A DNA stretch of 64,000 nucleotides from Plantago ovata (Eukaryota; Streptophyta; Magnoliopsida; Lamiales; Plantaginaceae): contig CM051455.1 of NCBI GenBank assembly GCA_028274465.1, forward strand, positions 95,488,365 through 95,552,364, given 5' to 3'. Within the stretch, counting starts at the first letter, position 1; each line of letters opens with the position of its first letter. Shown one piece after another: positions 12,361 through 23,665 of this stretch. Under the pieces are notes generated by a model that saw nothing but the letters and a program-made list of their open reading frames with translations, searched no databases and was not told where the DNA came from. A program made the position numbers and the translations under genes.

Positions 12361-13116
12361 TATTAGTGTTGAAATATGTCCAGTCCGCATGTACGAACTG
12401 GAGCGGTCTAAGAGCGCGACAAAGCATCATAGGCCGTCCCTCAAGGGGCACGACCACACCCAAGTATGTCACTAAGATGTGGACCGACCAACATAGGGTC
12501 CGACCATCACTGGGAGGACAACCCTCAAAATAAGCTCCTCACAAGGACAAAGCTGCCAGTGGGCTCGAGGAGCATCTCTCGGGCTCGAGGAGACCTTACG
12601 TCAAGGTAACGCTCCTTGACAGAAACTGAGCAGGACACTACTCGCATCATCCACGCACAAGGAAGGCACGAGGACCCCTGAGCGACCAGCCATGGTTGCT
12701 CCCTTGGGCCAAGGCCCACGGACCTCCTTAATGGGCCTGGGCCGAGGAAGGCCTCAATCCTAGCCGTACACGTGGCGTGATCCTACGCGAGCGGAAGTTG
12801 AAGGGCCACAAGTATATAAAGGCCTCATTTACTCCTCAACAGTAAGCATTAATAGCACCACTCGAGCACCACATTTACTACTCATACTAGGGAAGCCTCA
12901 CAACTCCCTACTCGTAAAGTCGCCTCTCCGGTCTGATACCTTACAGACCGGGCAAGAGACACTAACCCCCCCCCCCTCTAGTCTATTTCAGGTACAAGGA
13001 AGCTACAAGAAGGCTTATTTCCTATCTCAGAGTAATACTACAAGAAGAAGAACTAGAATGACTTAGACTAGCGACTCGTTGCGAACTTAGAAAGAAACAC
13101 GAACTACCCTTCAACA
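12361..13116 (+). repeat. Tat element 3' LTR
   Basis: Same length as the 5' LTR. A purine run (AGGGGGA at 12350-12356) just upstream is the likely polypurine tract. The first dinucleotide reads TA here and TG in the 5' copy. It has a TATA box at 12813-12820. It is followed by CCTTT, the right target duplication. Confidence 0.9.
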
Positions 13117-13946
13117 CCTTTCATTCTCGAATACTCGAATGAGTCTAGAATATGGATTAGTGTCTATTCCAATAACTCATCCATTGTCTCTCAATCTTCT
13201 TAGTCGATCTAGATGATTATGTCCAAACGTCATTTTGACATATATCTTTGCAGTGGCCACTGACTAATGATCGCACTAAATATGAGATGTAGAGTATTCT
13301 CTCCTTGAATCTATTCGGATGAATGAATCCTGATTTTGGTCCAATCATTCACACCATATGCTTCCTAATATATCCAACGCATGCCGTATCTACCCTACTT
13401 TAAGATTGCAAGCGTTGCGCATGGTCAAAGTATATTATTCCACATATGATGTAGTATTGACCTCAAGTCTGAGGACTATTACATCACCCTATAATCCGAT
13501 ACTCCCATAGACACTTAAATAGAATTTACCAAATGGTTTCTCGGCTGGGTATGCCAACACTCTCCAAAGTGTCCATGTGTCCATCATGAATAACCAAGCT
13601 ATTCGCAGCAGTGAGAACTACTACATCCTCGAAGGATCTGATGAAACACATGCTAGTCTCTATCGCATCATTGATATCCCATATCTCAATGACCATCAAC
13701 TAGTGGCTAATTTTAGGACTTAAGTTCTGACACGCAAGCTCCCACTAACTTGGTGATTATCTTTAGTCTTTGGGAACATCTTACAGAATAATTCAAACAA
13801 CCAAATAATCTATTCAGTAAATGTAATGCCAATTGTATTTATGTATGCTTAAATAAATATAACATAAATAAATACCAATAAGCTGAATGCGGTAAAGTAC
13901 ATATCGTCCGGAATGTTGGTTGTCTCTATGACATATATACTTTCAT
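13117..13946 (-). mobile_element. Copia-type LTR, proximal piece right of the Tat insertion
   Basis: The reverse complement of 54879 to about 55710: it ends (minus-strand start) with TGAAAGTATATATG at 13946, exactly where the copy at 54.88 kb begins. Beyond 13946 the SIRE integrase starts at once, so this LTR was inserted in that element, with TCGTA as the expected duplication (partner outside the window). It is either a 5' LTR or a solo LTR. Bases 13117-13121 double as the Tat target duplication. Confidence 0.85.
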
Positions 13947-16380
13947 CGTACCCTTAAGGAAGCAGATAGAACCATGCTTGCTGACACTGAAATAAGTGAA
14001 GCCTATTGGGTTGAAGCGATTAATACTGCCTGCTATACTCAAAATAGATGCTTGATAACTAAGGATTACAACAAAACTCCCTATGAGCTATTTGTTGGAA
14101 GACCTCCTAACATCACTCATCTAAGAGTATTTGGTTGCAAATGCTTTGTTCTTAACAATGGTAGAGAATAGTTAAGAACATTTCAACCAAAGGCAGATGA
14201 AGCGATATTTCTTGGTTACTCCTTGCATAGCAAAGCTTATAGAGTTTACAACAAAAAGGCACAAAAGATTGAGGAATCAGTGCATGTTGTATTCTATGGA
14301 AAGACACAAGGAGTTCCTCCTAAAGAAGAAATATCATAATGTATGAAGAAACTACTCATACATGAGCAAAGAACTGAATCCAAAGCTGGAAATGTCAAAC
14401 TTATTGAACTTAATGATGATTCTGACAATGACACTCCAACAACAAGTCAAGTCAAGATAAATGTAGTTCATGATAAGGAATTCCCGGATAAAGATGCAGT
14501 TGCTCCAGATGTTGCTGAAACTACGCAAACCCTTGTGTCTACTGACGAGTTACCTCAAACCAGCAACACTGAACAAGTAATTGCTGATGAACCCATTTCA
14601 GTAAAGACACAACCACATACCAGTAGTACTGAACAAGTACATGCTGAAGAGTCACATGCTGAAACGCAAATATATCCTGATCCTAACAGCAGAAAACCTG
14701 TTAACAAATGGATTAGATATCATCCCTCGAAGGAAGTGATTGGTGATATTGACAATCGCCTAGCGACTAGATCCAAAGTATCTACCAACCAGGAACTTGC
14801 TGAAGAAGCAATAGTTGTTGAGGTAGAAGCTTTGTTCACTTGCTTTGTTTCAGAAATTGAACCCAAAACCATAGAAGAAGCTTTAAAGCATTCTGAATGG
14901 ATCAATGTAATGCAAGAAGAACTTGATCAATTTGAAAGGAACAAAGTTTGGAAACTTGTACCCCTTGCTGAAGGAAAGAAAGCAATTGGTACCAAGTGGG
15001 TGTTCAGAAACAAGTTGAGCGAGTCTGGTGAAGTAACAAGGAATAAAGAACGATTAGTTGCTCAAGGTTACTGTCAAACTGAAGGATTGGATTATGATAA
15101 GTCTTATGCACCAGTTGCAAGATTGGATGCAATTAGACTTTTCTTAGCCTTTGCTGCTCATAACGACTTTATAGTTTACCAAATGGATGTTAAAAGTGCA
15201 TTCCTAAATGGTGAACATGCTGAAGAAGTCTATCTAGAACAACCCCCTGGCTTTGAACTTCAAGATGGTATATAAGCTTCAGAAAGTTGTATATGGTCTA
15301 AAGCAAGCACCTAGAGCTTGGTAAGTTACCTTAGCTAAGTTCTTGCTGGATAATGGTTTCAAGACAGGTGAAGTTGATAAACCTTATTTACCATGAACCA
15401 TGATGGTAAAATACTCTTAGTCCAGATTTATGTGGATGACATAATTTTTGGATCTAAGGACAAGTAACTTTGTGATGATTTTTCCAAGCTCATGACTAAC
15501 AAGTTTGAAATGAGCATGATGGGAAAATTGAATTATTTCCTAGGTTTGCAAGTCAAGCAACTCAAAGATGGAATATTCATAAATCAAACAAAGTATGCGA
15601 AGGAAATGTTCATAAAGTTCAGGATCAAACAGGAAGAGAAACCTGAAAAGATCCCTATGAGCGTTGGTACCAAATTGGGCTATACTAAAGAAGACAAAAG
15701 TGTGGATGAACACAAGTATAGGAAGCTCATTGGTTCCTTGCTGTATTTAACAGCAAGTAGGCCTGACATTCAATATGCTGTTTGTGTGTGTGCAAGATTT
15801 CAATCTGACCCTAGAGAAGCACACTACAAGAAAGCACTCAAAATACTAATAATAAGTCAAAGGCACAGTCAATGTTGGATTATGGTATCCAAAGGATTCT
15901 GGATTAGAATTTGTTGGTTATTCAGGTACTTACCATGGTGGATCAACTCTTGCTCAAAAAAGGACCTCTGAAACTTTTCAGTTTCTAGGTACAAGATTAA
16001 TTTCATGGTTCAGCAAGAAGCAAACCTGTGTGGCCAATTCATCCACTGAATCTGAATACATTGCAGCTGATTGTTGTACTGCTCAAATCCTATGCATTCA
16101 GCAACAACTAAGAGATTATGGTATTTCTGCAAAGAAAACACCAACCTTTTGTGATAATACAAGTGTTATTGCTATCACGCAAAATCCTACGTTTCACTCA
16201 AGGACAAAGCACATTGATATTAGACACCATTTCATTAGAGACCATGTGGAAAAAGGAGGCATTGAGGTTGTAAAGATAGGTATTGATGATCAACTTGCTG
16301 ACATCTTTACCAAGCCCCTTCCAGATAATAGGTTTGCAATTCTAAGGTATAACCTTGGATTGATTGAACTACCTCAATAA
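13947..16380 (+). pseudogene. pol: SIRE-type pol: integrase end, RT and RNase H
   Basis: Starts inside integrase (RTLKEADRTMLADT), continues through RT palm motifs (YQMDVKSAFLNG near 15180, YGLKQAPRAW near 15295, YVDD at about 15430) and ends with copia RNase H (STESEYIAADCC, DNTSVIAITQNP, LADIFTKPLP) at the TAA at 16378. In-frame stops lie at 14169, 14337 and 15320, and frame changes near 15268, 15390 and 15850-15980. It would copy and integrate the element; this copy is dead. Confidence 0.9.
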
Positions 16381-16399
16381 AAAGGGTACACTTGATTGG

Positions 16400-16777
16400 T
16401 TGCTAAAACGGGTACTCAGCAAGCCAATAGTTGCTTAAGATTATAATATCCCTTATTAGTCCCCTTATGTGTTTTGGTTCTACTAAAAGATGGTTGTACA
16501 CAAGTATTTGCTGAAACGGGCATTCAGCAAGTAAATCCTTCAAACAGGTCATTTGTTAGGAAACTTGGTCACTTGCTGAAACATGTATTCAGTAAGAAAA
16601 ACCTTTCGATTGCTGATATGGATATTCAGAAAATCAAGGATACTGAAACAGGTATTCAAGTATCAAAGGAAAAATCTGAGACGGGAACTCAGCAAAGAGC
16701 AAGATTGTTTTCACTTACGAAGAATGTACCTAAAATATCTCATTATAAAAGGGACTTGCTGAGACGGGAACTCAGAA
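16400..16777 (+). repeat. Array of six short hairpins after SIRE pol
   Basis: Units at 16400-16422, 16508-16530, 16573-16595, 16642-16660, 16676-16692 and 16756-16777. The best unit has arms TTGCTGAA and TTCAGCAA around the loop ACGGGCA. Units 2 and 3 pair GAA with TTC, while units 5 and 6 pair GAG with CTC, so both sides of the stem changed together. The loop A-C-R/G-G-N is shared. The units fall in the spacer between pol and the envelope-like ORF, partly in a short open frame that repeats ETG-Q. Confidence 0.75.
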
Positions 16778-16815
16778 ACCTCTTTGACTCAAAGAAAAAT
16801 GAGATATTTAATTAA

Positions 16816-17214
16816 GGGGGAACTTTCAACAATTACAAGGCTTGTTACTTATAAAGTAAATACTAAAGTTAGAACGTTTAGAATCGCTGAAAAGATTTTC
16901 TAATACTTCAGCAAGCTATTAGCTTCTAAGTAAAAGAGATAAAATCCCTTGATTCAAGGTAAAATCTAAATGTGACGTTAATCGTGGCACAGATAAACTC
17001 GCTATTAATCATGGCATGAAATGCAATCGTGGCCATTGATTTTAAGGCAGTTGATGATCTAACGGTTAATGTTATAAAGTGAAAACAAGCTCTGACGGTT
17101 TCGGGCTAGTGGACCACTACGCATTTAATGTAAAGGCTCCACTAACTCAATGTTTCTCTGTTTTACCCTTGCTGAGAACTCAAAATCATTGAGTTTCTCA
17201 CACAACAGAGATAC
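16816..17214 (+). other. SIRE spacer upstream of the internal TATA box
   Basis: About 400 bp without an open frame. It holds three spaced copies of a TTAATCGTGGCA-like word between 16978 and 17036. It leads into the TATA box at 17215 and may be promoter sequence for the envelope-like ORF. Confidence 0.45.
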
Positions 17215-17223
17215 TATATAAAT
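17215..17223 (+). promoter_or_regulatory. Internal TATA box before the SIRE envelope-like ORF
   Basis: TATATAAAT, 156 bp upstream of the ATG at 17379, with a C/A-rich leader after it. It could drive a separate transcript of the extra ORF. A second TATATAAAG at 17369 is too close to the ATG to serve it. Confidence 0.45.
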
Positions 17224-17378
17224 GAAGAGTTAGACAAAAGACAAAATTCTTTAACTCCACATTTCCTTTATCTGCAATTTTTTCTAGCCTGTGCTATGAA
17301 ACACTGTACCTCCGGTCAAAAAGAAAAGCATCTCAATTTCGTACTCTTACCTCTTTGTTTACCACACTATATAAAGAG

Positions 17379-18346
17379 ATGGCTTTCAAAAGGCAACAAA
17401 CCAAGAACACCAAGTCCTCCACAGCAGACAGTGCTGGAAAAAGTACTACTCCTACACCGGCTGCATCTCCGGCAAAGAACACGGTGAAAATCGTGTTAGC
17501 AAATAACCGTATCACATAGAGACCCATGCCTCCCGCATTTCTCAACACTGAAAAGTGTGAGCAGATGATGCAATGGGGAGGTTTTGCAAAAGAGAAGTAT
17601 ATCAGATAGTCCTATGAAGAAGAATATGACGAAGAAGACATCGAGGCGTTGAACTACATTAATCAACAAGGGTTGCTTTCATTTATCACTGCTCGCACAA
17701 AAATGGTGAGTATGGTGGATACAATGGAATTCTACAATCATGCAGAAATTCAAACCCATACTGATGAACAAGGAATCACTGAAGAAGTGATTTCTACAAC
17801 AGTACAGGGAAAGAAAATCATCTTGAAATGGATTGATTTGGCAAACATCTTTCAGATTCCAACTACTGGAACAAAAGAGGCATCACTGCCACTGTTGAAG
17901 AAATTGAAACCTTCTACAGTGATGTGAGGAATGAAAGAATGGAGAGAGGAGAGATTGCTCCTGTTTCATGGGACAAATTCACAAAGAGAAAACATCTCTC
18001 TTACTCTCTTGGACTAGTAGCTTGGCTACTCATAAAAGTCCTAGACTCCCAAGTCGGAGGAATAGACCAAGTTGGCCTGAAAAGATGGCCATTGCTGATG
18101 CATATACATGAGAAAAAAAATGACATCAACTGGGCAAAATACATTTTCAACAAGTTAGTTGAATGTATTCTGAAGTTCATAGTCAAAGTGGAAGACAATT
18201 CTGTCTTACCAATATTCCCAGAGATGTATGGACTGAAAATTTGTTACATCTTGGAACCTTTTCAAATCAAGCTGAGAAACCCACTTTCGATCAAGAAGTC
18301 AATGTGCAATGTGGGAAGAGCATTCTACTAACAGAATGGACCCAAG
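17379..18346 (+). pseudogene. SIRE envelope-like ORF, first segment
   Basis: Starts at ATG 17379 (MAFKRQQTKN). The N-terminus is basic and Ser/Thr/Pro-rich, followed by a globular part (YINQQGLLSFITART, WIDLANIFQIP, SLGLVAWLLIKVLDSQVGG) like the conserved head of SIRE envelope-like proteins. In-frame stops occur near 17518 and 17608, with frame changes near 17925 and 18300. It ends at the Athila insertion; CCAAG at 18342-18346 is the left target duplication, and the ORF resumes at 27301. The role in plants is unproven; envelope similarity is structural only. Confidence 0.7.
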
Positions 18347-19631
18347 TGATGAACGCGATTGTCAGACTCGAACAATCAAATAAATTTGTTTGAAAGCCAA
18401 AGGGCAACTCACAACTACACAAAACACGTAGTGCAGAGGTAAGATGACCTCGAGTGTCGATCTCTAGGGACTTAACTAGCTTTAATAACACTAACTATTA
18501 TAAATTCAGTAAACAAATTTAACTTAGCCTTACTTAACAATATATGACGAGAGCTGGTGATAGTAATGCTCATTCTAAGCATCGGGTTCTAATTATGCAT
18601 GAAAGTGCAGCGCGTACTGCTTTAAAAGTAATTCGAATTAACAAACACCAAAAGACAGATTTTTAGACGTGTATTTTGAAAGCTTCCTATCTATACTAAT
18701 ACTTGGCTAAGGTTGTCAGGCTTAGTTCAAGCAGTACTTGATAATTATAATTATTGAATCGATGATCTTGAATTATCCTAGTGTTTCTAACACTTTTATA
18801 CGGAGATATTTGGCTTAGTCGGATCAAAGAATCGAATAAAACAATTATACAAGTAAAAGACTCAGAAACTCAATCATGCACAATATGAACCCTAGCTATG
18901 AATTTACATACTATCACCAACTAGAAATTTAGCTACTCATATCAAAATCAAGATCAACAATAGCAATCATAACAATCATAGATGAAAACATGGTTGAATT
19001 GAAAGATAGATAGCAAAAAATAGTGAGATACAAAGTTAGCACCGAGGGTTATCAACCTCCGGTGAATTGCTAAACTCACAAAGGTGTAGCAAGGTGAGAT
19101 CAATTGATGTCCAAATCTCTACCTTGAGACTCCAAATTGTTAAGATAAAGTAGTTCTAAGTGAAAGGAAACCCAGAATAAGCTCTAGGGTTTATGTCTAA
19201 AAAATTATGATCTAAGATATGAAAATTCGCAACTTTACAAAATATATATAGCAGCTGTCGGAACCTTCCAGGCGGACCGCCTGGGGTGCCAGGCGATGCG
19301 CCTGGCACGGGCAGAGAATTGCCCGTGCTTTTTCTTCCTCCTAGTCTTCGATTTTGGCCTTGGACACGGTTTTGAGCTCCGAAACTTGGTCTTTTGGCCT
19401 GGAAACTCGTCCCGGTACTCCTTGACACACCACGGCTGATCTCGTTGCACCAAAACTTCAATGTTTCGCCCTTGATTCATATCCAAAAGTGCGATTTTTA
19501 CCTAAATTCTGAAAATAACAAAGAAAATGGAAACGTGACACTATTCTAACAAAATGCACTAAAATGCATACTAGAAGATAGCTAAATTGGTGAAAAAGAT
19601 CCGAATGATAGTGTAAAAAACACTGTCATCA
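18347..19631 (-). repeat. Athila element 3' LTR
   Basis: 1285 bp. In element orientation it starts TGATGACAGTG after the purine tract GGTTTGGGGAGTT (minus strand of 19632-19644). It carries TATATATA (19241-19249, minus) immediately downstream of three GC-rich hairpins. Confidence 0.88.
19268..19328. repeat. Three consecutive perfect GC-rich hairpins in the Athila LTR
   Basis: 19268-19284 has 8-bp arms CCAGGCGG/CCGCCTGG with a one-base loop. 19286-19308 has 10-bp arms GTGCCAGGCG/CGCCTGGCAC with a three-base loop. 19305-19328 has 9-bp arms GCACGGGCA/TGCCCGTGC with a six-base loop. They sit about 20 bp upstream of the LTR TATA box in element orientation. The 5' LTR has the same cluster near 26936-26996. 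Confidence 0.88.
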
Positions 19632-21243
19632 AACTCCCCAAACCGAACATTTGCTTGTCCTCAAGCAACTAGCTAGAGTCTATGGAAACTACATGCAACA
19701 CAAAGAGGAGTCTCATGCCAAGCAAGAAGAACTAATCTATTGTATCTACCAAATGCTTATGAACAAAGACCATACAAATCATAACATGGAAGTAGGTTGA
19801 AGAATGCCTCGATTGAACCTATACACATTCACATATGCACTTTGTTAAACAAGGGAGTCTTTTGTAACATTCTCTACCTGGACCTAGTCAATGACGACGT
19901 AATGATGCATATTAAAATACAAATGGTTGCCCCGTGCCTATGAAACTGAGGGCTTACTACTGTTCACCAAGTGAGACTTTTCCTCAAGAGAGGTCGAACC
20001 AATACTGACTCTCATCAAACGAAGGAGGGCTCCCTAATAGACAACACTCCCCTATTCTACCCGACTCTTAGAGGAAAGACTCTTCACCACTTCCTGAATG
20101 GCAGGACGAGGGTGGTCTAGAACAGGCCTTGGACTAGGCGACACGAAAACACAAGGAAGAATATACAACTCGATTACAAACTACTACAAAAGTTGAAAAA
20201 CAATGCAACGCTTTGCTAAAACTGCTTTTTGGCTTGCTTGGACCCTTCTTTTGTTTTTTTTTTGGGACTTATTCTTTTTTTCTTTTTTTTTTTCTTTTTC
20301 CAGATTTCTAGGTTTTCGATTTTTTTCTTTTCTCCTCTTTTTTTTTTTTTTTTTTTTTGTATATAGCCAGCAGTAGCACAATGAGAGGAAATAACAACGA
20401 CTCTACAACGACCTCCCCAAACCTATTCGAAAGAATAGGTTGGGACACAAACTCACAAAGAAGAAGAAAAACAAACTCAACTATAGGAAAAACAAGTCAT
20501 AACAATGGTAACCCCCTCCCAAAACCTACTCGTTAGAATAGGTTTCAAATAAAGGATCACACACCTCACTCTACCTCCTTCCTAGGCATTTAGCAATCTC
20601 AGAAAGCAAGGTGAAGACTTGTTGCCTCTTAGGTACATAATCACACGAGAATACAACCAAAGACTCTAACATGCAACATTTTATAAGGCCTTCGCGAACC
20701 GTAGTAGAGAAAACACCACATAGTGATGTCGAGACTACCAAGTTTAACTAGTGCACATACGAATATGACAAGCCAAGCGAGACAAACCTCAAACTATTCC
20801 ATAGAGATGCAATGTATGGTCAATGGTCACAAACACTTAGTCTACACAATAAAAAAGTTCAAAAAATTTGGCAATAAACTCCACACAACATCATGCAAAA
20901 CTAGACTAAGGATGAATGCATACGAACAAACTAAATCCTAAGAAAGCGGTAAACGTGCAAACAAAGGTACACGATACAATACTCAACGACACAAGTCATA
21001 CAAAACTAACATCATAATTCACATAACACCCCCCCCCCCACATGAAGCTCAAGTTGGTCCCCAGCAAAAGAGGGAATGAGGAATGTAAAGTGATACTAGA
21101 TGTTACCGAATGTGTGGCCTCTGTCGGCTGAGTATACCAGAATGGACATGTGAAAAGACTAGTAATCCGGGTCATAATCCCCGTAATAGTCATTCCACAT
21201 GTCAGAGAGAAGATCATGGGACTGCTGTAAGGTCCAAGAGCAT
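19632..21243 (-). other. Athila non-coding stretch between envelope-like gene and 3' LTR
   Basis: 1.6 kb without a supported gene. It holds the polypurine tract next to the LTR, a long T-rich pyrimidine tract at about 20228-20358 (A/G-rich on the element strand), and a C-run at 21029-21039. The repeated word AGAATAGGTT occurs near 20433 and 20543. Confidence 0.6.
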
Positions 21244-23076
21244 CTACTGCTGCAAAATGAGCTGCCTCTCGTTCCGGCGATGCTCCTCCGCGAGTTCCCA
21301 TTCACGGTTGCGCTGGCCAACATAACCATCAAGAGTATGCTGCAACCCCTGTACAGTGGTGGTCATAGTTGCAACATTCTCATCGAACCCACGAAATCTG
21401 TCATCAAGGTAGGTCCGGATTTCAGTGAAATCAAAACCCCTGGAACCAGATGCTACCCGCGGTGGCTGTTGTGACCCACTAGGAGCGGCGGTGTCCGGAA
21501 TACGATCCCGATCGTCGGTCTCCATGTCATCGCCATCACTCGCAGAGGGTGAGGGAGGTGGTGCATCATCGGCGGCGGCAGCTGAAGGTACATTATGACG
21601 GAACCTATGTTCCTGCTCAGTGATAGATGCTGGAGTCAAGGCCGAGGTGACGGAGCCCGACTCATCAATACCCTCAACCCCGTGGTACTTGCAATAGGCA
21701 GTGATCAAGCAAGGAAAGACGAATGGTTTCTTCTTTTTGTTCCAATGCCTATGGTACTCCTCATACATAATGCTGCCAATGTCAATACGGTGTCTACCCA
21801 ACAGACAGTATATGAGCTCTGCATACCAAGGCCGAATGAAAGTATCATTGGTCCGAGGAATGAGATTGGTCAAAATGAACTTCATAGCCGTCCTGGCCTC
21901 AAGATTTAGGTCCTTCCTCTCCAGTCTCTCCGGTCTATCACTATATGGGTACACATAATCCCTGTGGAAAATCACCTCTGTGACACTATCGTCAATCACC
22001 CGGCCCCCTCTCGAGTACTTATATTCGTGCGCGCTCCCGGTGAACTCCCGTTCCCCGAAATGGATGAAGTCAGAAATCGACTGAGGGGTCCATGGCACTA
22101 GTGTGTTCCACACTGGAACGCCCCCCATGTCCACACGGTCTGTGTATCCTACATAAAACTCTTGGAGTAGCGATACATCGTACCCATTGAACCGGTTGGA
22201 GGTGTACCACTTCCATTTCCTTTTGCCCTCCAAGCTATAAAGCATTCTGCAGGCCGGTGTATTAGCATAACTTGTTGGGATTTGGATTTTGCGGTCACGG
22301 ACTATCGAGCGGTGCTTAATGGAAGCTTCCTCCTCAAGATCCAGTCGAATGGAGACTGATTGGAGTGATGGTTCATAAGCTTCGTTGGCTTGGAGCTCGA
22401 GGCTGCTCCTTTTCCCTTCTTGCTCTTGGATGTCCCTGCTTTCTTCTTGTCACGACCTATAGTACCTGAAACGCAGCAATTAGTATCTTGTACTCAACAA
22501 AAAATGATATGCTAATGCAAATGCAATGTGTGCAAATAATCGAGTGTCAACTTTGATTAATTCTACTCCATTAACCCATGTTCTAGTCTAGCTAACCTAT
22601 GTTAAGAACAATCATGCAATTCATCACAATCATGCAATACTTCACAATCAAAGCTCATGCTAGACAACGAATAACCTCAAATTCATTAAGGCAACATACA
22701 TATCATAGGGTCGAAAATCACCAAAAAACTCACAATCTATCCAATCAAGTGTTCTACCAAGTAATATATAATCATCATATCAATTTACTCGAATTTAATA
22801 AGGAATGGAAGAATCAAAACAATGCAATCAAGACTTAGAAATCCTAATTGAGCAAAGCCCCCAATTCAACAATCCCAACAAAATTAAGCATGCAATTGAT
22901 AGAGAAATCAGTTAATAAACATACAAACAAGCAACCCATACAACATATAAGCTCAATTGAAGCAAAAATAAAGAAACCCCCAAATTTCGAAAATTAGGGT
23001 TCTTGAGAGGTTACCTCAGATCCGGAAATTGGATGAAGTATGAAGAGAATTGTTCGGATGAAGATGAAGAGCACAT
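21244..23076 (-). pseudogene. Athila envelope-position gene with its own spliced start
   Basis: Exon 1 from ATG 23076 to 23015, intron 23014-22466 (GT...AG, 549 nt), exon 2 22465-21244 ending TAG. The frames join, but a TGA at 22452-22450 interrupts the beginning of exon 2; after it the frame is open to the end. The protein has a globular domain (KWKWYTSNRFNGYDVSLLQEFYVGY, exceeding what I quote elsewhere only in part, then LGRHRIDIGSIMY) typical of the 'putative plant transposon protein' family found in Athila elements. A Ser/Pro/Asp-rich linker and a Glu/Arg-rich C-terminus follow. No signal peptide or clear membrane segment is seen, so it need not be an envelope. Confidence 0.7.
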
Positions 23077-23235
23077 AATGGGCTTCGTTTCAAGCTAAAG
23101 AACACAAGATTTGGTGGAGGATTGGAAGAATTATGGAAGAGAGAAGTTTTTTGAAGATTTTTGAGTTTGGGAGCAAAAGAGGAGGAATAAGAATGAAGAA
23201 TGGAGATGAAAGGGGAGAAGCCCGTTTTTTAATGT

Positions 23236-23440
23236 TCTGGGGATGAGGGGCGGACCGCCCCATGTGAGAGGCGGTCCGCCTCTCACCACCCGAGAGTTTA
23301 AACTCTCGGGTGTTGAGGGACGGTTCGCCCCACATGGGGCGGACCGCCTCCCATGGACGGCGGTCCGCCTCTCACCCCCAGAGAGTCGCCAACTCTCTGG
23401 GAGTGGCCGCCCCCCATGGGAGGCGGTGCGCCTCCCACTT
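23236..23440. repeat. Cluster of perfect palindromes upstream of the Athila internal gene
   Basis: At least five hairpins in 200 bp: GGGGCGG/CCGCCCC near 23247; 23264-23286 with 11-bp arms GTGAGAGGCGG; 23288-23311 with 12-bp arms ACCCGAGAGTTT and no loop; a set of GGCGG/CCGCC pairs with CCATGG joints at 23334-23377; 23378-23402 with CCCAGAGAGT arms; and GGGAGGCG/CGCCTCCC near 23418-23437. The core GGCGGNCCGCC is the same as in the LTR cluster. It lies 150-360 bp upstream of the gene's ATG. Confidence 0.88.
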
Positions 23441-23665
23441 ACAGAGGCTGGGGGCCAAAAATGTTCGGCCCCTCTCACTAAATTTTCACTTCAAAACATT
23501 TTCCTCACTGAAACACTCGAAAAACTTCACTCAAACACATACAAAAAGCACAAAACATTACACAAACTACCAAAAACTTATCAAAAAACAAATTGTTCGA
23601 TGTATGCATGCAATGCAAGAAAGCAATAAAACTCCAGGTTGCCTCCCGGAAAGCGCCATTATTTA

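Larger units (their letters stand above)
41..13116 (+). mobile_element. Tat-lineage Ty3/gypsy LTR retrotransposon, young
   Basis: About 13 kb between two 756-bp LTRs, flanked by CCTTT at 36-40 and 13117-13121. The order is LTR, truncated gag, pol (protease, RT, RNase H, a second RNase H, integrase), a long 3' region with an antisense spliced gene, a 66-bp tandem repeat, and LTR. The second RNase H domain (HVDGSSS near 4857) and the antisense ORF between pol and the 3' LTR are known marks of the plant Tat group (Retand/Ogre-like). The LTRs differ at only about five positions (42, 83, 220, 503, 706 in the left copy), so the insertion is recent. Yet gag has a stop and a frameshift, integrase has a stop, and the leader with primer-binding site is missing. 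This copy is therefore non-autonomous. Confidence 0.92.

Noticed and set aside
20228-20381. Lys-rich minus-strand open frame
   Set aside because: It is the translation of the T-rich tract; low complexity only.
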